Origin: Hyphomicrobiales bacterium
GTDB lineage: Bacteria > Pseudomonadota > Alphaproteobacteria > Rhizobiales > Rhizobiaceae
Assembly (NCBI GenBank): GCA_900468285.1
Contig: UBTF01000007.1
Location: 1-64,000 of the forward strand
DNA length: 64,000 nt
Direction of reading: 5' to 3'
This document shows, one piece after another, positions 17,891 to 26,369 of the stretch. How positions within the stretch are numbered: position 1 is the stretch's first letter; each line of letters starts with the position of its first letter. The position numbers were made by a program, and so were the translations under genes. The notes beneath the pieces were generated by a model. That model saw nothing but the letters and a program-made list of their open reading frames with translations, was not told the DNA's origin and made no database searches.

Positions 17891-17928
17891 TCGCCTCAAG
17901 CAACGCGCTTGATCCGGATCTTTCCAAG

Positions 17929-17960
17929 AAGCGCCATCGATCCCACGACGGCGCTTTTTT
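17929..17960 (+). terminator. rho-independent terminator
   Basis: AAGCGCC, a 14-base loop, GGCGCTT then a T6 run. It ends the transcript carrying the small secreted protein. Confidence 0.7.
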
Positions 17961-18215
17961 CATGGCTCAAGCAGCCATTCGACAGGAAACTGCAACGGCA
18001 AATGGATTGTCGTTAAACTGGTCTTAAAAAAGCTGAACTTATAGTTTCTGCACAAGACGCAGTTCTTGCCTTCTGGCGATCTCGAAAAATCAATCACCAG
18101 AGCGTTTCCGCTTTCTTCGAAACGCGAAAATGTTCTCGATCCATGTTTCATGCGATTCCAAGTGCAAAGCGTTCTTCATCTTGCCGGGATTGCTCAATCG
18201 AAAATTTGAGTACCG
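17961..18215. other. promoter region upstream of fzlA
   Basis: AT-rich spacer with no gene seen. A hairpin GCGTTTC-N10-GAAACGC lies near 18103-18126. The ribosome site of the following gene is weak. Confidence 0.35.
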
Positions 18216-18908
18216 ATGCCAACTCTGTTTCATTCCCCCATGTCGACCGCTTCCCGATTCGTTCGGCTCATCCTGTCGGAATACGGTTTCCAGGCGGATC
18301 TGGTCGAGGAGCAGCCTTGGGAAAAGCGGCGCGAGTTTCTTGCCCTCAACCCTGCGGGAACGTTGCCTGTCTATCTTGACGACAATATGCGTTCGCTCTG
18401 CGGTCCCTACGTGCTGGCCGAGTTTCTGGACGAGACCCATGGCGTGCTGAAGCGTGACCGCCGTCTTCTGGCGGAAGACCCGTTTCAACGGGCCGAAATC
18501 CGCCGCCTGACGGAATGGTTTCTGCAGAAGATGGAAACGGATGTGACACGGCCGCTGGTGCGGGAGCGGGCGTACAAGCTGCAAATGTCCACGGCACAGG
18601 GTGGTGGCCCGCCAGACAGCAAGCTTTTGCGCACGGCGCGCTCCAATGTGCACCAGCACATGAAATATCTGGAATGGCTGGCCGGTTCGCGCACATGGCT
18701 TGCCGGTGACCGCCTGAGCTATGCGGACCTTGCCGCAGCTGCCTCCGTTTCCATTCTCGACTATCTCGGCGAGATCAAATGGCTGGAAGCACCCATTGCC
18801 AAGGAATGGTACCAGCGCGTCAAATCGCGCCCCTCCTTCCGCCCGCTTCTGGCCGAGCGCGTGCCACGGCTTGCGCCCTCCTCGCACTACGCGGACCTCG
18901 ATTTTTAG
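18216..18908 (+). CDS. fzlA: GST-fold protein, FzlA-like cell division factor
   Basis: A 230-residue glutathione S-transferase-fold protein. The N-terminal thioredoxin-like domain (FHSPMSTASRFVRLIL, LNPAGTLPVYLDD) is followed by the helical domain (WLAGDRLSYADLAAAASVSILDYL). The C-terminal tail ending HYADLDF matches what I know of alphaproteobacterial FzlA, which binds FtsZ filaments and regulates constriction and FtsW/PBP activity, and for which the tail is essential. In this family the neighbour is commonly queG, as here. A generic GST is the alternative, but the conserved tail argues for FzlA. Confidence 0.72.
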   Translation: MPTLFHSPMSTASRFVRLILSEYGFQADLVEEQPWEKRREFLALNPAGTLPVYLDDNMRSLCGPYVLAEFLDETHGVLKRDRRLLAEDPFQRAEIRRLTEWFLQKMETDVTRPLVRERAYKLQMSTAQGGGPPDSKLLRTARSNVHQHMKYLEWLAGSRTWLAGDRLSYADLAAAASVSILDYLGEIKWLEAPIAKEWYQRVKSRPSFRPLLAERVPRLAPSSHYADLDF

Positions 18909-18982
18909 CTCTGACATCCGCGCGTGCTATATAATGGCGTGACGATGTGGCGGAGTGCTGCATCCGGCGCAGGAGATGAGCC

Positions 18983-20131
18983 ATCGACACGGCAACGGAC
19001 AAGCGAGAGGCACGTGCCCGAAAGCTGACGGATTTTATCCGGGCAGAGGCGAGTGCGCTTGGCTTCGATCTCTGTCGTGTGACCTCGGCCGATGCCATTC
19101 CTCAAGCGCCCGCAAGGCTGCGCGAATTCATCGATCAGGGCTATCACGGCACGATGGGCTGGATGGAAGAGACCGAGGAGCGCCGGGCAAGCCCGAAAAC
19201 GCTGTGGAGCGACGTGCGATCCGTGGTGATGTTCGGGCTGAATTACGGGCCGGAGGAAGACCCGCGCGGTCTGCTTGCGCAGCCGGACAAGGCGGCCATC
19301 TCCGTCTATGCCCGCAACCGCGATTATCATGACGTCATCAAGGGCAGGCTAAAGGAAATCGCCACCCGCTTTGGCGCGCGCGCCGGCGAAGACGTCAAGG
19401 TGTTCGTGGATACCGCACCTGTCATGGAAAAACCGCTGGCGCAGGCAGCGGGTCTGGGCTGGCAGGGCAAGCATACCAATCTGGTGAGCCGCAGCCACGG
19501 CTCCTGGCTGTTTCTGGGCAGCATGTTCACCACCGCAGAACTCTGTCTGGACAAAGCCGAGCGCGACCATTGCGGCTCGTGCCGCGCCTGTCTGGACGCC
19601 TGTCCGACCGATGCCTTTCCGGCACCCTACAAGCTGGATGCGCGGCGCTGCATCTCCTATCTGACCATTGAGCACAAGGGGCCGATCCCGCCTGAATTCA
19701 GGCCGCTGATCGGCAACCGCATATATGGCTGCGACGACTGTCTTGCGGCCTGCCCGTGGAACAAGTTTGCCGCTTCCGCGTCGGAAATGAAACTGCAGGC
19801 GCGAGACGAGTTGAAAGAGCCTGAAATCGCCTTTCTGCTGACGCTCGACGATGCGCAATTCCGCTCTTTCTTCAGCGGATCCCCCATCAAGCGCATTGGT
19901 CGCAACCGCTTCATCCGCAACGTTCTGATTGCCGCGGGGAACTCCGGCAACGCAGATTTCATCGCGCAATGTCAATTGCTTAGCCAGGACGAAGCGCCCG
20001 AGGTGCGCGGTATGGCTGTGTGGGCGCTGTCAAGATTGATGGACAGGGACGGCTTCAATGCCTACGCTTCGTCGCGCATGACCGAAGACGATTCGGACGT
20101 GCTGGAAGAATGGCGCATGGCAGGAGAGTAA
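18983..20131 (+). CDS. queG: epoxyqueuosine reductase, non-canonical start
   Basis: QueG reduces epoxyqueuosine to queuosine in the tRNA wobble position, using cobalamin and two 4Fe-4S clusters. The cluster motifs are [16 protein letters not shown] and [11 protein letters not shown], with [11 protein letters not shown] between, and a HEAT-like C-terminal region follows. Homology begins at about 18983 ([20 protein letters not shown] pattern), directly after an in-frame stop at 18977, yet no ATG, GTG or TTG occurs until GTG 19079, which would remove about 32 conserved residues. An AUC at 18983 has AGGAG at 7-nt spacing and is the best start on sequence. The 3' end is certain; the 5' end is not. 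Confidence 0.85.
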   Translation: MDTATDKREARARKLTDFIRAEASALGFDLCRVTSADAIPQAPARLREFIDQGYHGTMGWMEETEERRASPKTLWSDVRSVVMFGLNYGPEEDPRGLLAQPDKAAISVYARNRDYHDVIKGRLKEIATRFGARAGEDVKVFVDTAPVMEKPLAQAAGLGWQGKHTNLVSRSHGSWLFLGSMFTTAELCLDKAERDHCGSCRACLDACPTDAFPAPYKLDARRCISYLTIEHKGPIPPEFRPLIGNRIYGCDDCLAACPWNKFAASASEMKLQARDELKEPEIAFLLTLDDAQFRSFFSGSPIKRIGRNRFIRNVLIAAGNSGNADFIAQCQLLSQDEAPEVRGMAVWALSRLMDRDGFNAYASSRMTEDDSDVLEEWRMAGE

Positions 20132-21010
20132 ATGTCGCATCTGATGATTTTTGGCGCCGGATATTCCGGAAAGGCCATCGCCAGAGCGCTTCGAGGCAAG
20201 ATGGAGCAGGTTTCCGGGACAACCCGGGGAGAAGGCAATGTTTCCACGCTGCTATGCCAGGCCATCGCACCTTTCATTTTCGATGGGGGAGCCCTAAGCG
20301 AGGACCTGCGCAGCGAATTGCGCGGTGTGACGCATCTGGTGCAGTCCATTGCGCCCGGCGCTTCCGGCGATCCGCTGCTGCGGCTTTGCAATGGCGACCT
20401 CAAGAGCCTGATGCCGCAGCTGACGTGGACGGCCTATCTTTCCACCGTCGGTGTTTATGGCAACCATGATGGCGAATGGGTGAGCGAAGAGACGCCCTGC
20501 CGCCCGGTTTCGGTCCGCTCGACAGAGCGCGTGGCGGCGGAAGAGGCCTGGGCGGAAGCGGCACGGCAGGCGGATGTTCCGCTTGCGATCCTGCGGCTTT
20601 CCGGCATTTACGGCCCCGGACGCAACGGCTTCGTCAATCTCGAAAAAGGCACGGCGCGACGGCTGGTCAAGAAGGACCAAGTCTTCAACCGCATCCGCGT
20701 GGAGGATATCGGCGCGGCAACGGCCTTCCTCATCGAGGCCCATGAGGGCGGCATCTTCAACATCACCGACGACGAACCGGCACCGCCGCAAGACGTGATT
20801 GCCTTTGCCGCGGGGCTGATGGGTGTGGAGCCTCCGGAAGAGCAGGATTTCGAGACGGCTGAGCTGAGCGCCATGGCACGCTCCTTCTATGGCGAGAACA
20901 AACGCGTCTCCAACGCCAAGCTGCGCGCCCTCGGCTTTGATTTTTCCTACCCGAATTACAGGGTTTCGCTGCGCCAATTGTGGGATGACGGCGTCTGGCG
21001 AGATGAATAA
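20132..21010 (+). CDS. NAD-dependent epimerase/SDR family protein
   Basis: A 292-residue extended/atypical SDR. The glycine motif FGAGYSGKAIARAL lies near residues 7-20, YLSTVGVYG sits in the middle with the catalytic-type Tyr, and AILRLSGIYGPGRN follows. It resembles the YeeZ-type nucleotide-sugar epimerase-like proteins. The start codon abuts the queG stop, so the two genes are probably one transcript with fzlA. The substrate is unknown. Confidence 0.83.
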   Translation: MSHLMIFGAGYSGKAIARALRGKMEQVSGTTRGEGNVSTLLCQAIAPFIFDGGALSEDLRSELRGVTHLVQSIAPGASGDPLLRLCNGDLKSLMPQLTWTAYLSTVGVYGNHDGEWVSEETPCRPVSVRSTERVAAEEAWAEAARQADVPLAILRLSGIYGPGRNGFVNLEKGTARRLVKKDQVFNRIRVEDIGAATAFLIEAHEGGIFNITDDEPAPPQDVIAFAAGLMGVEPPEEQDFETAELSAMARSFYGENKRVSNAKLRALGFDFSYPNYRVSLRQLWDDGVWRDE

Positions 21011-21406
21011 ACGTTCATCTTCGAGGCGATGAAAAATCCTTCCAAAGGCGTTTTAGCGGAAGGTTTTATTCTTAATTTAGCCATTTAACCTTTCGTTAAT
21101 GCGCAAATTTGGCTAAAATTTTCGGACTTTGGAAAAATATTTCACCACCAATTTGTGATCCGAATCCATTCCGGCATCGTCAGCAATGGGATTCCTGTTT
21201 ACCCTTGATTCTACATGAATTTTTTCTCAATGGATCGAAGGCTATCTAAATTCTCGACCGCGGATTTTCATCACGAATGTTACAGTCTGTAATACTTCGT
21301 GATTGGCACTTGGCCATTTTTTGCCATTTTTCCCTCGCCCTACACTCACCTCAGTTCAATTCGCCTAAGTTCATCGGCGCGGGGCCGAGTATCAGGGAAG
21401 CACAGT
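21011..21406. other. AT-rich intergenic region
   Basis: No gene is seen. Near its left end CCTTCC (21038-21043) can pair with GGAAGG (21058-21063) before a TTTT tract, a plausible terminator for the SDR gene. An inverted repeat TTTAGCCA (21076-21083)/TGGCTAAA (21110-21117) lies further on. The rest is low-GC sequence that probably carries the promoter of the RlpA-like gene. Confidence 0.45.
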
Positions 21407-21775
21407 TTGACGAATATCCGACGCATGACTTTTGCGGCTGCAACTATAGCCGTCTGTTCCATCATCGTTCCACTTGAAGCCAGCGCCGGAACCGGCTGCG
21501 GCGGCGCATCCTGGTATGCGCTGACTTCCAAGACAGCTTCGGGCGAACGGATGAATCCTTCCAACCTGACCGCTGCGCATCGTTCGCTGCGCTTCGGCAC
21601 CAAGGTCAAGGTGACCAATGCCCGCAACGGCAAGGCCGTCGTGGTGCGTATCAACGACCGTGGCCCGTTCATCAAGGGACGCGTTCTCGATCTCTCCAAG
21701 GCAGCTGCCAAGAATATCGGCATGGTCAGCTCCGGCACGGCCAAGGTCTGCTACGAGATTCTGGCGGCCAACTGA
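21407..21775 (+). CDS. RlpA-like septal ring lytic transglycosylase domain protein
   Basis: A 122-residue secreted protein with a double-psi beta-barrel: [46 protein letters not shown] and [16 protein letters not shown] are the RlpA_like_DPBB pattern with its catalytic-type Asp and Glu. It lacks the SPOR domain of full RlpA. I prefer a TTG start at 21407: AGGGAA precedes it at good spacing and it supplies the charged n-region TNIRRM before the signal core. The ATG at 21425 is the alternative. The terminator overlaps the stop codon. Confidence 0.8.
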   Translation: MTNIRRMTFAAATIAVCSIIVPLEASAGTGCGGASWYALTSKTASGERMNPSNLTAAHRSLRFGTKVKVTNARNGKAVVVRINDRGPFIKGRVLDLSKAAAKNIGMVSSGTAKVCYEILAAN

Positions 21776-21801
21776 TCGCCGGCGGCGATCGGGCGTTTTT
21801 T
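21774..21801 (+). terminator. rho-independent terminator
   Basis: GATCGCC-GGC-GGCGATC followed by GGGCG and T6. The stem begins inside the stop codon of the RlpA-like gene. Confidence 0.8.
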
Positions 21802-21878
21802 AGGGAATGATCAGTGAAGGCTTGCCCTCGCCAGCATTCGCGTCTACCAACCCGGGCACAGTGTTTGTGAGGTAGAAT

Positions 21879-23168
21879 ATGCGTTTGGGTGGGCGTTTGG
21901 CCGGGGCTATGGAAGTGTTGGCGGATATAGAGGCGCGCAGGCGTCCTGTCGCTGACGCACTCAAGGACTGGGGACTGGCACATCGATTCGCCGGTTCCGG
22001 CGACAGGGCCGCCATCGGCAACATCGTTTACGATGCCCTGCGCATGAAACTCTCCCACGCATGGCTGATGGATGACGACAGCCCAACCGCTCTTGGCTAT
22101 GCCGTGATGCTGCGCCAATGGGGCAAATCCGCCGAACAGCTGGCATCCGAATTCGAAGACGACAAATTCGCGCCCGCACCGATTTCCCAGGACATGCTGA
22201 CCGCCTTCGCCTCGCGCGCGCTTTCCGACGCGCCGGCCCATGTGCAGGGCGATATTCCCGACTGGATAGAGACCTCCTTCAAAGCCGCATTCGGCGACGA
22301 CTGGCTTCGCCAGGCAAAGGCGCTGAACGAGCGCCCGACGCTCGACCTTCGCGCCAATACGCTGAAAGCATCGAGAACCAAGGTCATCAAGGCGCTGGAA
22401 GATGCAAGCGCGGAAGCCACACGCATTGCCCGACAGGGCGTGCGGATCGCCGCCGGTGAAGGCCCCTCGCGTCTGCCCAACGTAACCGCCGAGCTTTCCT
22501 TCCAGAAGGGCTGGTTCGAGGTTCAGGACGAGGGATCGCAGATCGTTGCAGATCTCGCGGGCGCACAGGAAGGCGAACAGATTCTCGATTACTGTGCAGG
22601 CGGTGGCGGCAAGACGCTGGCCATGGCCGCGACCATGAACAACAAGGGGCAGGTTCACGCCTTCGATGCCGACCGCAAGCGGCTGGCGCCCATCATCGAG
22701 CGGCTGAAGCGCGCCGGTACCCGCAATGTGCAGGTGCATGACCGGGCCGAAGGGCTGGAACGCTATGTCGGCAAGTTCGATCGCGTTCTGGTTGATGCGC
22801 CCTGCACCGGCACCGGCACATGGCGCCGTCGTCCTGACACGAAATGGCGGCTGACGCAGCGCAATCTCGAAGAACGTGTTGAGCAGCAGGCCCAGGCGCT
22901 GGAGCAGGCAAAGTCCTTCGTGCGCGCAGGCGGTGAGTTGATCTATGTGACCTGTTCGGTTCTGCCGGATGAAAACGAGCGACAGGTTCGCCGGTTCTGC
23001 GCGGAAAACAGCGAATTTTCGATACGGCCTGCCTTGCCGCGCTGGACCGAGACATTTGGGGCGGACGCCATCAAGCCGCATTCGGCAGATGGCGAGACGC
23101 TGACTCTCACCCCCGCGACGACGGATACGGACGGCTTCTTCTTCTGCGCCATGAAGCGAAACGCCTGA
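21879..23168 (+). CDS. rsmB: 16S rRNA (cytosine-C5)-methyltransferase, RsmB family
   Basis: A 429-residue RsmB/NOL1/NOP2/Sun-family enzyme, SAM-dependent, methylating cytosine C5 in RNA (C967 of 16S rRNA for RsmB). An N-terminal NusB-like helical part precedes the catalytic domain, with SAM motif ILDYCAGGGGKT, catalytic motif DAPCTGTGTWRRRPD (motif IV Cys) and TCSVLPDENE (motif VI Cys). The exact target base is inferred from family resemblance. It ends 27 bp before an unrelated leader region. Confidence 0.87.
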   Translation: MRLGGRLAGAMEVLADIEARRRPVADALKDWGLAHRFAGSGDRAAIGNIVYDALRMKLSHAWLMDDDSPTALGYAVMLRQWGKSAEQLASEFEDDKFAPAPISQDMLTAFASRALSDAPAHVQGDIPDWIETSFKAAFGDDWLRQAKALNERPTLDLRANTLKASRTKVIKALEDASAEATRIARQGVRIAAGEGPSRLPNVTAELSFQKGWFEVQDEGSQIVADLAGAQEGEQILDYCAGGGGKTLAMAATMNNKGQVHAFDADRKRLAPIIERLKRAGTRNVQVHDRAEGLERYVGKFDRVLVDAPCTGTGTWRRRPDTKWRLTQRNLEERVEQQAQALEQAKSFVRAGGELIYVTCSVLPDENERQVRRFCAENSEFSIRPALPRWTETFGADAIKPHSADGETLTLTPATTDTDGFFFCAMKRNA

Positions 23169-23233
23169 CAAAATTCCGGCAAACGTCCGAAGGAATTGAG
23201 GAAGGACAAGTTTCCAGCCGCTGGTTGGAAAGC

Positions 23234-23278
23234 TTCTAAACTAGAATGTTTGACACAAGTTTGTGATTGGTTCAGAAC
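23234..23278 (+). promoter_or_regulatory. candidate promoter and inverted repeat before imelysin cluster
   Basis: TTCTA-AAC-TAGAA at 23234-23246 is an inverted repeat placed just before a TTGACA at 23250-23255 (possible -35). A weak -10 could lie 17 bp on. The half-sites are those of the Irr element but in reversed order, so I call it only a candidate operator. Confidence 0.3.
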
Positions 23279-23321
23279 TCGCCTTCACGGCCTCGCGACG
23301 AGAGGACCGACAGGAGAGATC

Positions 23322-24599
23322 ATGTTCCGCAAATCACTTACTGGCGCAACGCTTGCGCTTCTGGCCACGTCTGTGACCTTTACCGCCCTGCCCGTGCGTG
23401 CTGCAACCGATCCGGCGGCAGTGGTCAAGCACTATGCGGAGCTTGGCCATGCGAAATATCAGGATGCGCTGACCACGGCGCAGGCGCTGGACAAGGCGAT
23501 CGATGCGCTGATTGCCAAACCAAGCGACGAAACGCTGAAGGCCGCCCGGCAGGCATGGATCAAGGCCCGCGTGCCCTACCAGCAGACGGAAGTCTATCGC
23601 TTCGGCAACCCTATCGTCGATGAGTGGGAAGGCAAGGTCAATGCGTGGCCGCTGGACGAGGGCCTGATCGACTATGTCGACGGCACCTATGGGACCGAGA
23701 GCGACGAGAACGAGCTCTATACCGCCAACATCATCGCCAACAAGAAGATTACGATCAGCGGCGAGGAGGTCGATGCCTCCAAGATCACGCCGGAATTGAT
23801 CCAGAGCCTTGCCGAAGCCGGTGAAGTTGAAGCCAACGTCACGACGGGCTACCACGCAATCGAGTTTCTGCTGTGGGGCCAGGATTTGAACGGCACTGGC
23901 CCGGGCGCCGGAAACCGTCCCTACACCGATTACGACACCAAGAATTGCACCGGCGGCAATTGCGACCGCCGCGCCGATTACCTGAAAGCGGCCTCGACGC
24001 TTCTGGTTGCCGACCTGACCGAAATGGTGGCCAACTGGGCACCGGATGGCGAAGCTGCAAAGACGGTGGAAGCCGACCCCAAAAAGGGCCTGACCGCCAT
24101 TCTGACCGGCATGGGTTCGCTGTCCTATGGAGAGCTGGCGGGCGAGCGCATGAAGCTTGGTCTTCTGCTGCACGATCCCGAGGAAGAGCATGATTGCTTC
24201 TCCGACAACACCTATAACTCCCACCTCAATGACGCGATTGGCATCGCCGCAGCCTATACGGGCGAATACAAGACCGTTGACGGCAAGACGCTGACCGGAC
24301 CTTCGCTCTCCGACCTCGTTGCCGCCAGCGACAAGGCGCTGGATGCGGAAATGAAGGCGAAGCTGAACAAGACGCTGGATGCAATGCACGCGATGGAAAA
24401 GCGCGGCCAGACTGTGGAAGCCTATGACCAGATGATTGCCGAGGGCAACAAGGACGGCAATGCCACCGTGCAGGCGGCCATTGACGGACTGCTGGAGCAG
24501 ACCAAGACGGTCGAGCGCGTGATTGCCGCTCTCGACCTCGGCAAGATCGAGCTGGAAGGCTCCGAAAGCCTCGACAGCCCGGACAAGGTCTTCAAGTAA
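23322..24599 (+). CDS. imelysin family protein (peptidase M75-like)
   Basis: A 425-residue periplasmic protein with signal peptide (about 1-27, ending VRAAT) and the imelysin/M75 fold, a duplicated four-helix bundle related to the iron-uptake protein EfeO. The GxHxxE motif is present as GYHAIEFLLWGQD. The stretches VWEGK-like DEWEGKVNAWPLDEGLI and GMGSLSYGELAGERM are typical. CAGGAG precedes the ATG. It heads a cluster with a di-haem oxidoreductase, a second imelysin and a DUF1513 protein. Related proteins are iron-regulated in pseudomonads, so a role in iron handling is likely but inferred. Confidence 0.88.
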   Translation: MFRKSLTGATLALLATSVTFTALPVRAATDPAAVVKHYAELGHAKYQDALTTAQALDKAIDALIAKPSDETLKAARQAWIKARVPYQQTEVYRFGNPIVDEWEGKVNAWPLDEGLIDYVDGTYGTESDENELYTANIIANKKITISGEEVDASKITPELIQSLAEAGEVEANVTTGYHAIEFLLWGQDLNGTGPGAGNRPYTDYDTKNCTGGNCDRRADYLKAASTLLVADLTEMVANWAPDGEAAKTVEADPKKGLTAILTGMGSLSYGELAGERMKLGLLLHDPEEEHDCFSDNTYNSHLNDAIGIAAAYTGEYKTVDGKTLTGPSLSDLVAASDKALDAEMKAKLNKTLDAMHAMEKRGQTVEAYDQMIAEGNKDGNATVQAAIDGLLEQTKTVERVIAALDLGKIELEGSESLDSPDKVFK

Positions 24600-24611
24600 G
24601 ACCATGAAATG

Positions 24612-24638
24612 CAGGCCGCATGGATGACATGCGGCCTG
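24612..24638 (+). other. 11-bp perfect hairpin after first imelysin gene
   Basis: CAGGCCGCATG-GATGA-CATGCGGCCTG lies 12 bp after the imelysin stop and is not followed by a T run. It could mark an mRNA 3' end, stabilise the upstream message, or lower expression of the downstream genes. Confidence 0.55.
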
Positions 24639-24696
24639 ACTGCTGCTGCCAGACCATTTGCAGGCGGATCATTTTGCGAAGAACGCGGTTTGTCTC

Positions 24697-24827
24697 CTTC
24701 CGTTATCCCGGCCTTGAGCCGAGATTGAGCAGCGCCATGTCTGCGGCGCAAGGGCGTTCTTTTGCCGTGCAGACGCAATGTCTCCGGATCGAGATGCAAG
24801 GCGGGACTGAGGTCAAAGCCGCACTTT
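24697..24827. repeat. decayed copy of the palindromic repeat element
   Basis: The stretch from TCCGTTATCCCGGCCTTGAG to about 24827 keeps the order of landmarks of the 150-bp element (left arm, GTCTGC, TTCTTT, GCAGACGCAA, right arm) but with many substitutions. It sits in the spacer between the first imelysin gene and the di-haem oxidoreductase gene. Confidence 0.45.
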
Positions 24828-24852
24828 CGGTAGCGTTTCATGGTCTGCCTTC

Positions 24853-26358
24853 ATGATACGCCTGCGGCCACGCCACCTCATCCTGCTGATTGCAGCTGTG
24901 GGCGCTGCGGCGCAGGCCGAGACCGTAGCCCGCCGTGACCTCTCCGGCAGCGACCAGAGCCGTGTGCGGCAGGTGACGCGCCCGACCACCGATTTTACCA
25001 GGGCGGAAACCTTCGAAGCCATGTCTGCGGGCGCTGCGACGACGACCGTCTTGCGAGACCCTTTTTCTCAGGCTTCCGCCAATATGCCGCTTGAGCGCGG
25101 GCAGGATTTCAAGCTCGGCAACGCGCTGTTTCAGAAATTATGGGTTTCCTCGCCCTCCTCCACCCAGGCATCCGATGGGCTTGGGCCGCTCTACAATGCG
25201 CGCTCCTGTCAGAGCTGTCATATCAAGGACGGTCGCGGGCGGCCGCCTGAAGGTGGCGAAGATGCCGTTTCCATGGTCCTGCGCCTCGCCCGTCCCGCCC
25301 GGACCCCGGAGGAGATAAAGGCGACAGGCGGGCATGATGTCGTCAATTTCCCGGATGCGACCTATGGTCGGCAGCTTCAGAACCTTGCCGTGCCCGGCCT
25401 CAAGGCAGAGGGGCGGCTGGCTGTCACCTATGCCGAGCAGACGGTGACGCTGGCTGATGGCGAAACCGTTTCGCTGCGCAAGCCAGGCTATGCCATCGCC
25501 GATCCGGCCTATGGTCCGACCGGCGTGGACACCACACTGTCCGGTCGCATCGCCCAGCCCACGCTGGGTCTGGGGCTGATAGAAGCGATTGCCGAGGAGG
25601 ATATTCTCGAAATCGCGGACCGTCAGAGCGCAGCGAATGATGGCATATCCGGCAAACCCGCCTGGGTGCGCGACCATCTGAGCGGCGCGCTTGTGCTTGG
25701 CCGGTTTGGATGGAAGGCGCAGAACGGAAGCGTTCGCGACCAGGCGGCAGATGCGTTTTCCAACGATATCGGCATTTCCACGCCAGACGCGCCGAATGCT
25801 TATGGCGACTGCACAAAGGCTGAGAGCGACTGTCTTTCATCGCCCAGTGGTGTGCAAAAGCGGCTGGGAGATGTGGAAGCCCCCTCCCCCGTCCTCGATC
25901 TCGTGACCTTCTACACCGAAAATCTGGCAGTTCCGGCGCGGCGCAATGTGGACGGCGCAGAGGTGCTGCGTGGCAAGCAACAATTTTACGAGGCGGGGTG
26001 CGCTTCCTGCCATGTGCCGAAATTCGTTACCAGACGCGATGCGAAGGATGCGCTGCATTCCTTCCAGCTGATCTGGCCCTATTCCGATTTTCTGCTTCAC
26101 GACATGGGAGACGGCCTTGCAGATGGCCAACAGGTGGGCGAAGCGACAGGTCGCGAGTGGCGGACCCAGCCGTTGTGGGGACTTGGCCTGACGCAAGCGG
26201 TCAACGGCAACGGTTTTTACCTGCATGACGGGCGCGCCCGCAGCCTGACGGAAGCCATTCTTTGGCATGGCGGTGAGGCGCAAGGCGCGCGCGACGCTTT
26301 TGCTGCCTTGCAAAAGTCTGACAGGCAGGCTTTGCTCAGCTTTCTCTCTTCTCTTTAA
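24853..26358 (+). CDS. di-haem c-type oxidoreductase (DHOR, DUF1111)
   Basis: A 501-residue periplasmic protein with signal peptide and two CxxCH haem-binding motifs, CQSCH (about residue 118) and CASCH (about 380), in the DUF1111/di-haem oxidoreductase arrangement. The conserved stretches LGPLYNARSCQSCHIKDGRG and FLLHDMGDGLADG are present (each seen within the protein). The family is often labelled thiol oxidoreductase, though the electron donor is unknown. Its stop overlaps the first ATG of the following imelysin gene as TAATG, so the genes are translationally linked. Confidence 0.87.
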   Translation: MIRLRPRHLILLIAAVGAAAQAETVARRDLSGSDQSRVRQVTRPTTDFTRAETFEAMSAGAATTTVLRDPFSQASANMPLERGQDFKLGNALFQKLWVSSPSSTQASDGLGPLYNARSCQSCHIKDGRGRPPEGGEDAVSMVLRLARPARTPEEIKATGGHDVVNFPDATYGRQLQNLAVPGLKAEGRLAVTYAEQTVTLADGETVSLRKPGYAIADPAYGPTGVDTTLSGRIAQPTLGLGLIEAIAEEDILEIADRQSAANDGISGKPAWVRDHLSGALVLGRFGWKAQNGSVRDQAADAFSNDIGISTPDAPNAYGDCTKAESDCLSSPSGVQKRLGDVEAPSPVLDLVTFYTENLAVPARRNVDGAEVLRGKQQFYEAGCASCHVPKFVTRRDAKDALHSFQLIWPYSDFLLHDMGDGLADGQQVGEATGREWRTQPLWGLGLTQAVNGNGFYLHDGRARSLTEAILWHGGEAQGARDAFAALQKSDRQALLSFLSSL

Positions 26359-26369
26359 TGGAAAATGCG

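Noticed and set aside
23234-23246. TTCTA-AAC-TAGAA as an Irr iron control element before the imelysin cluster
   Set aside because: The half-sites are in the reverse order of the ICE motif (TAGAA must come first), so I kept it only as an unspecified inverted repeat.
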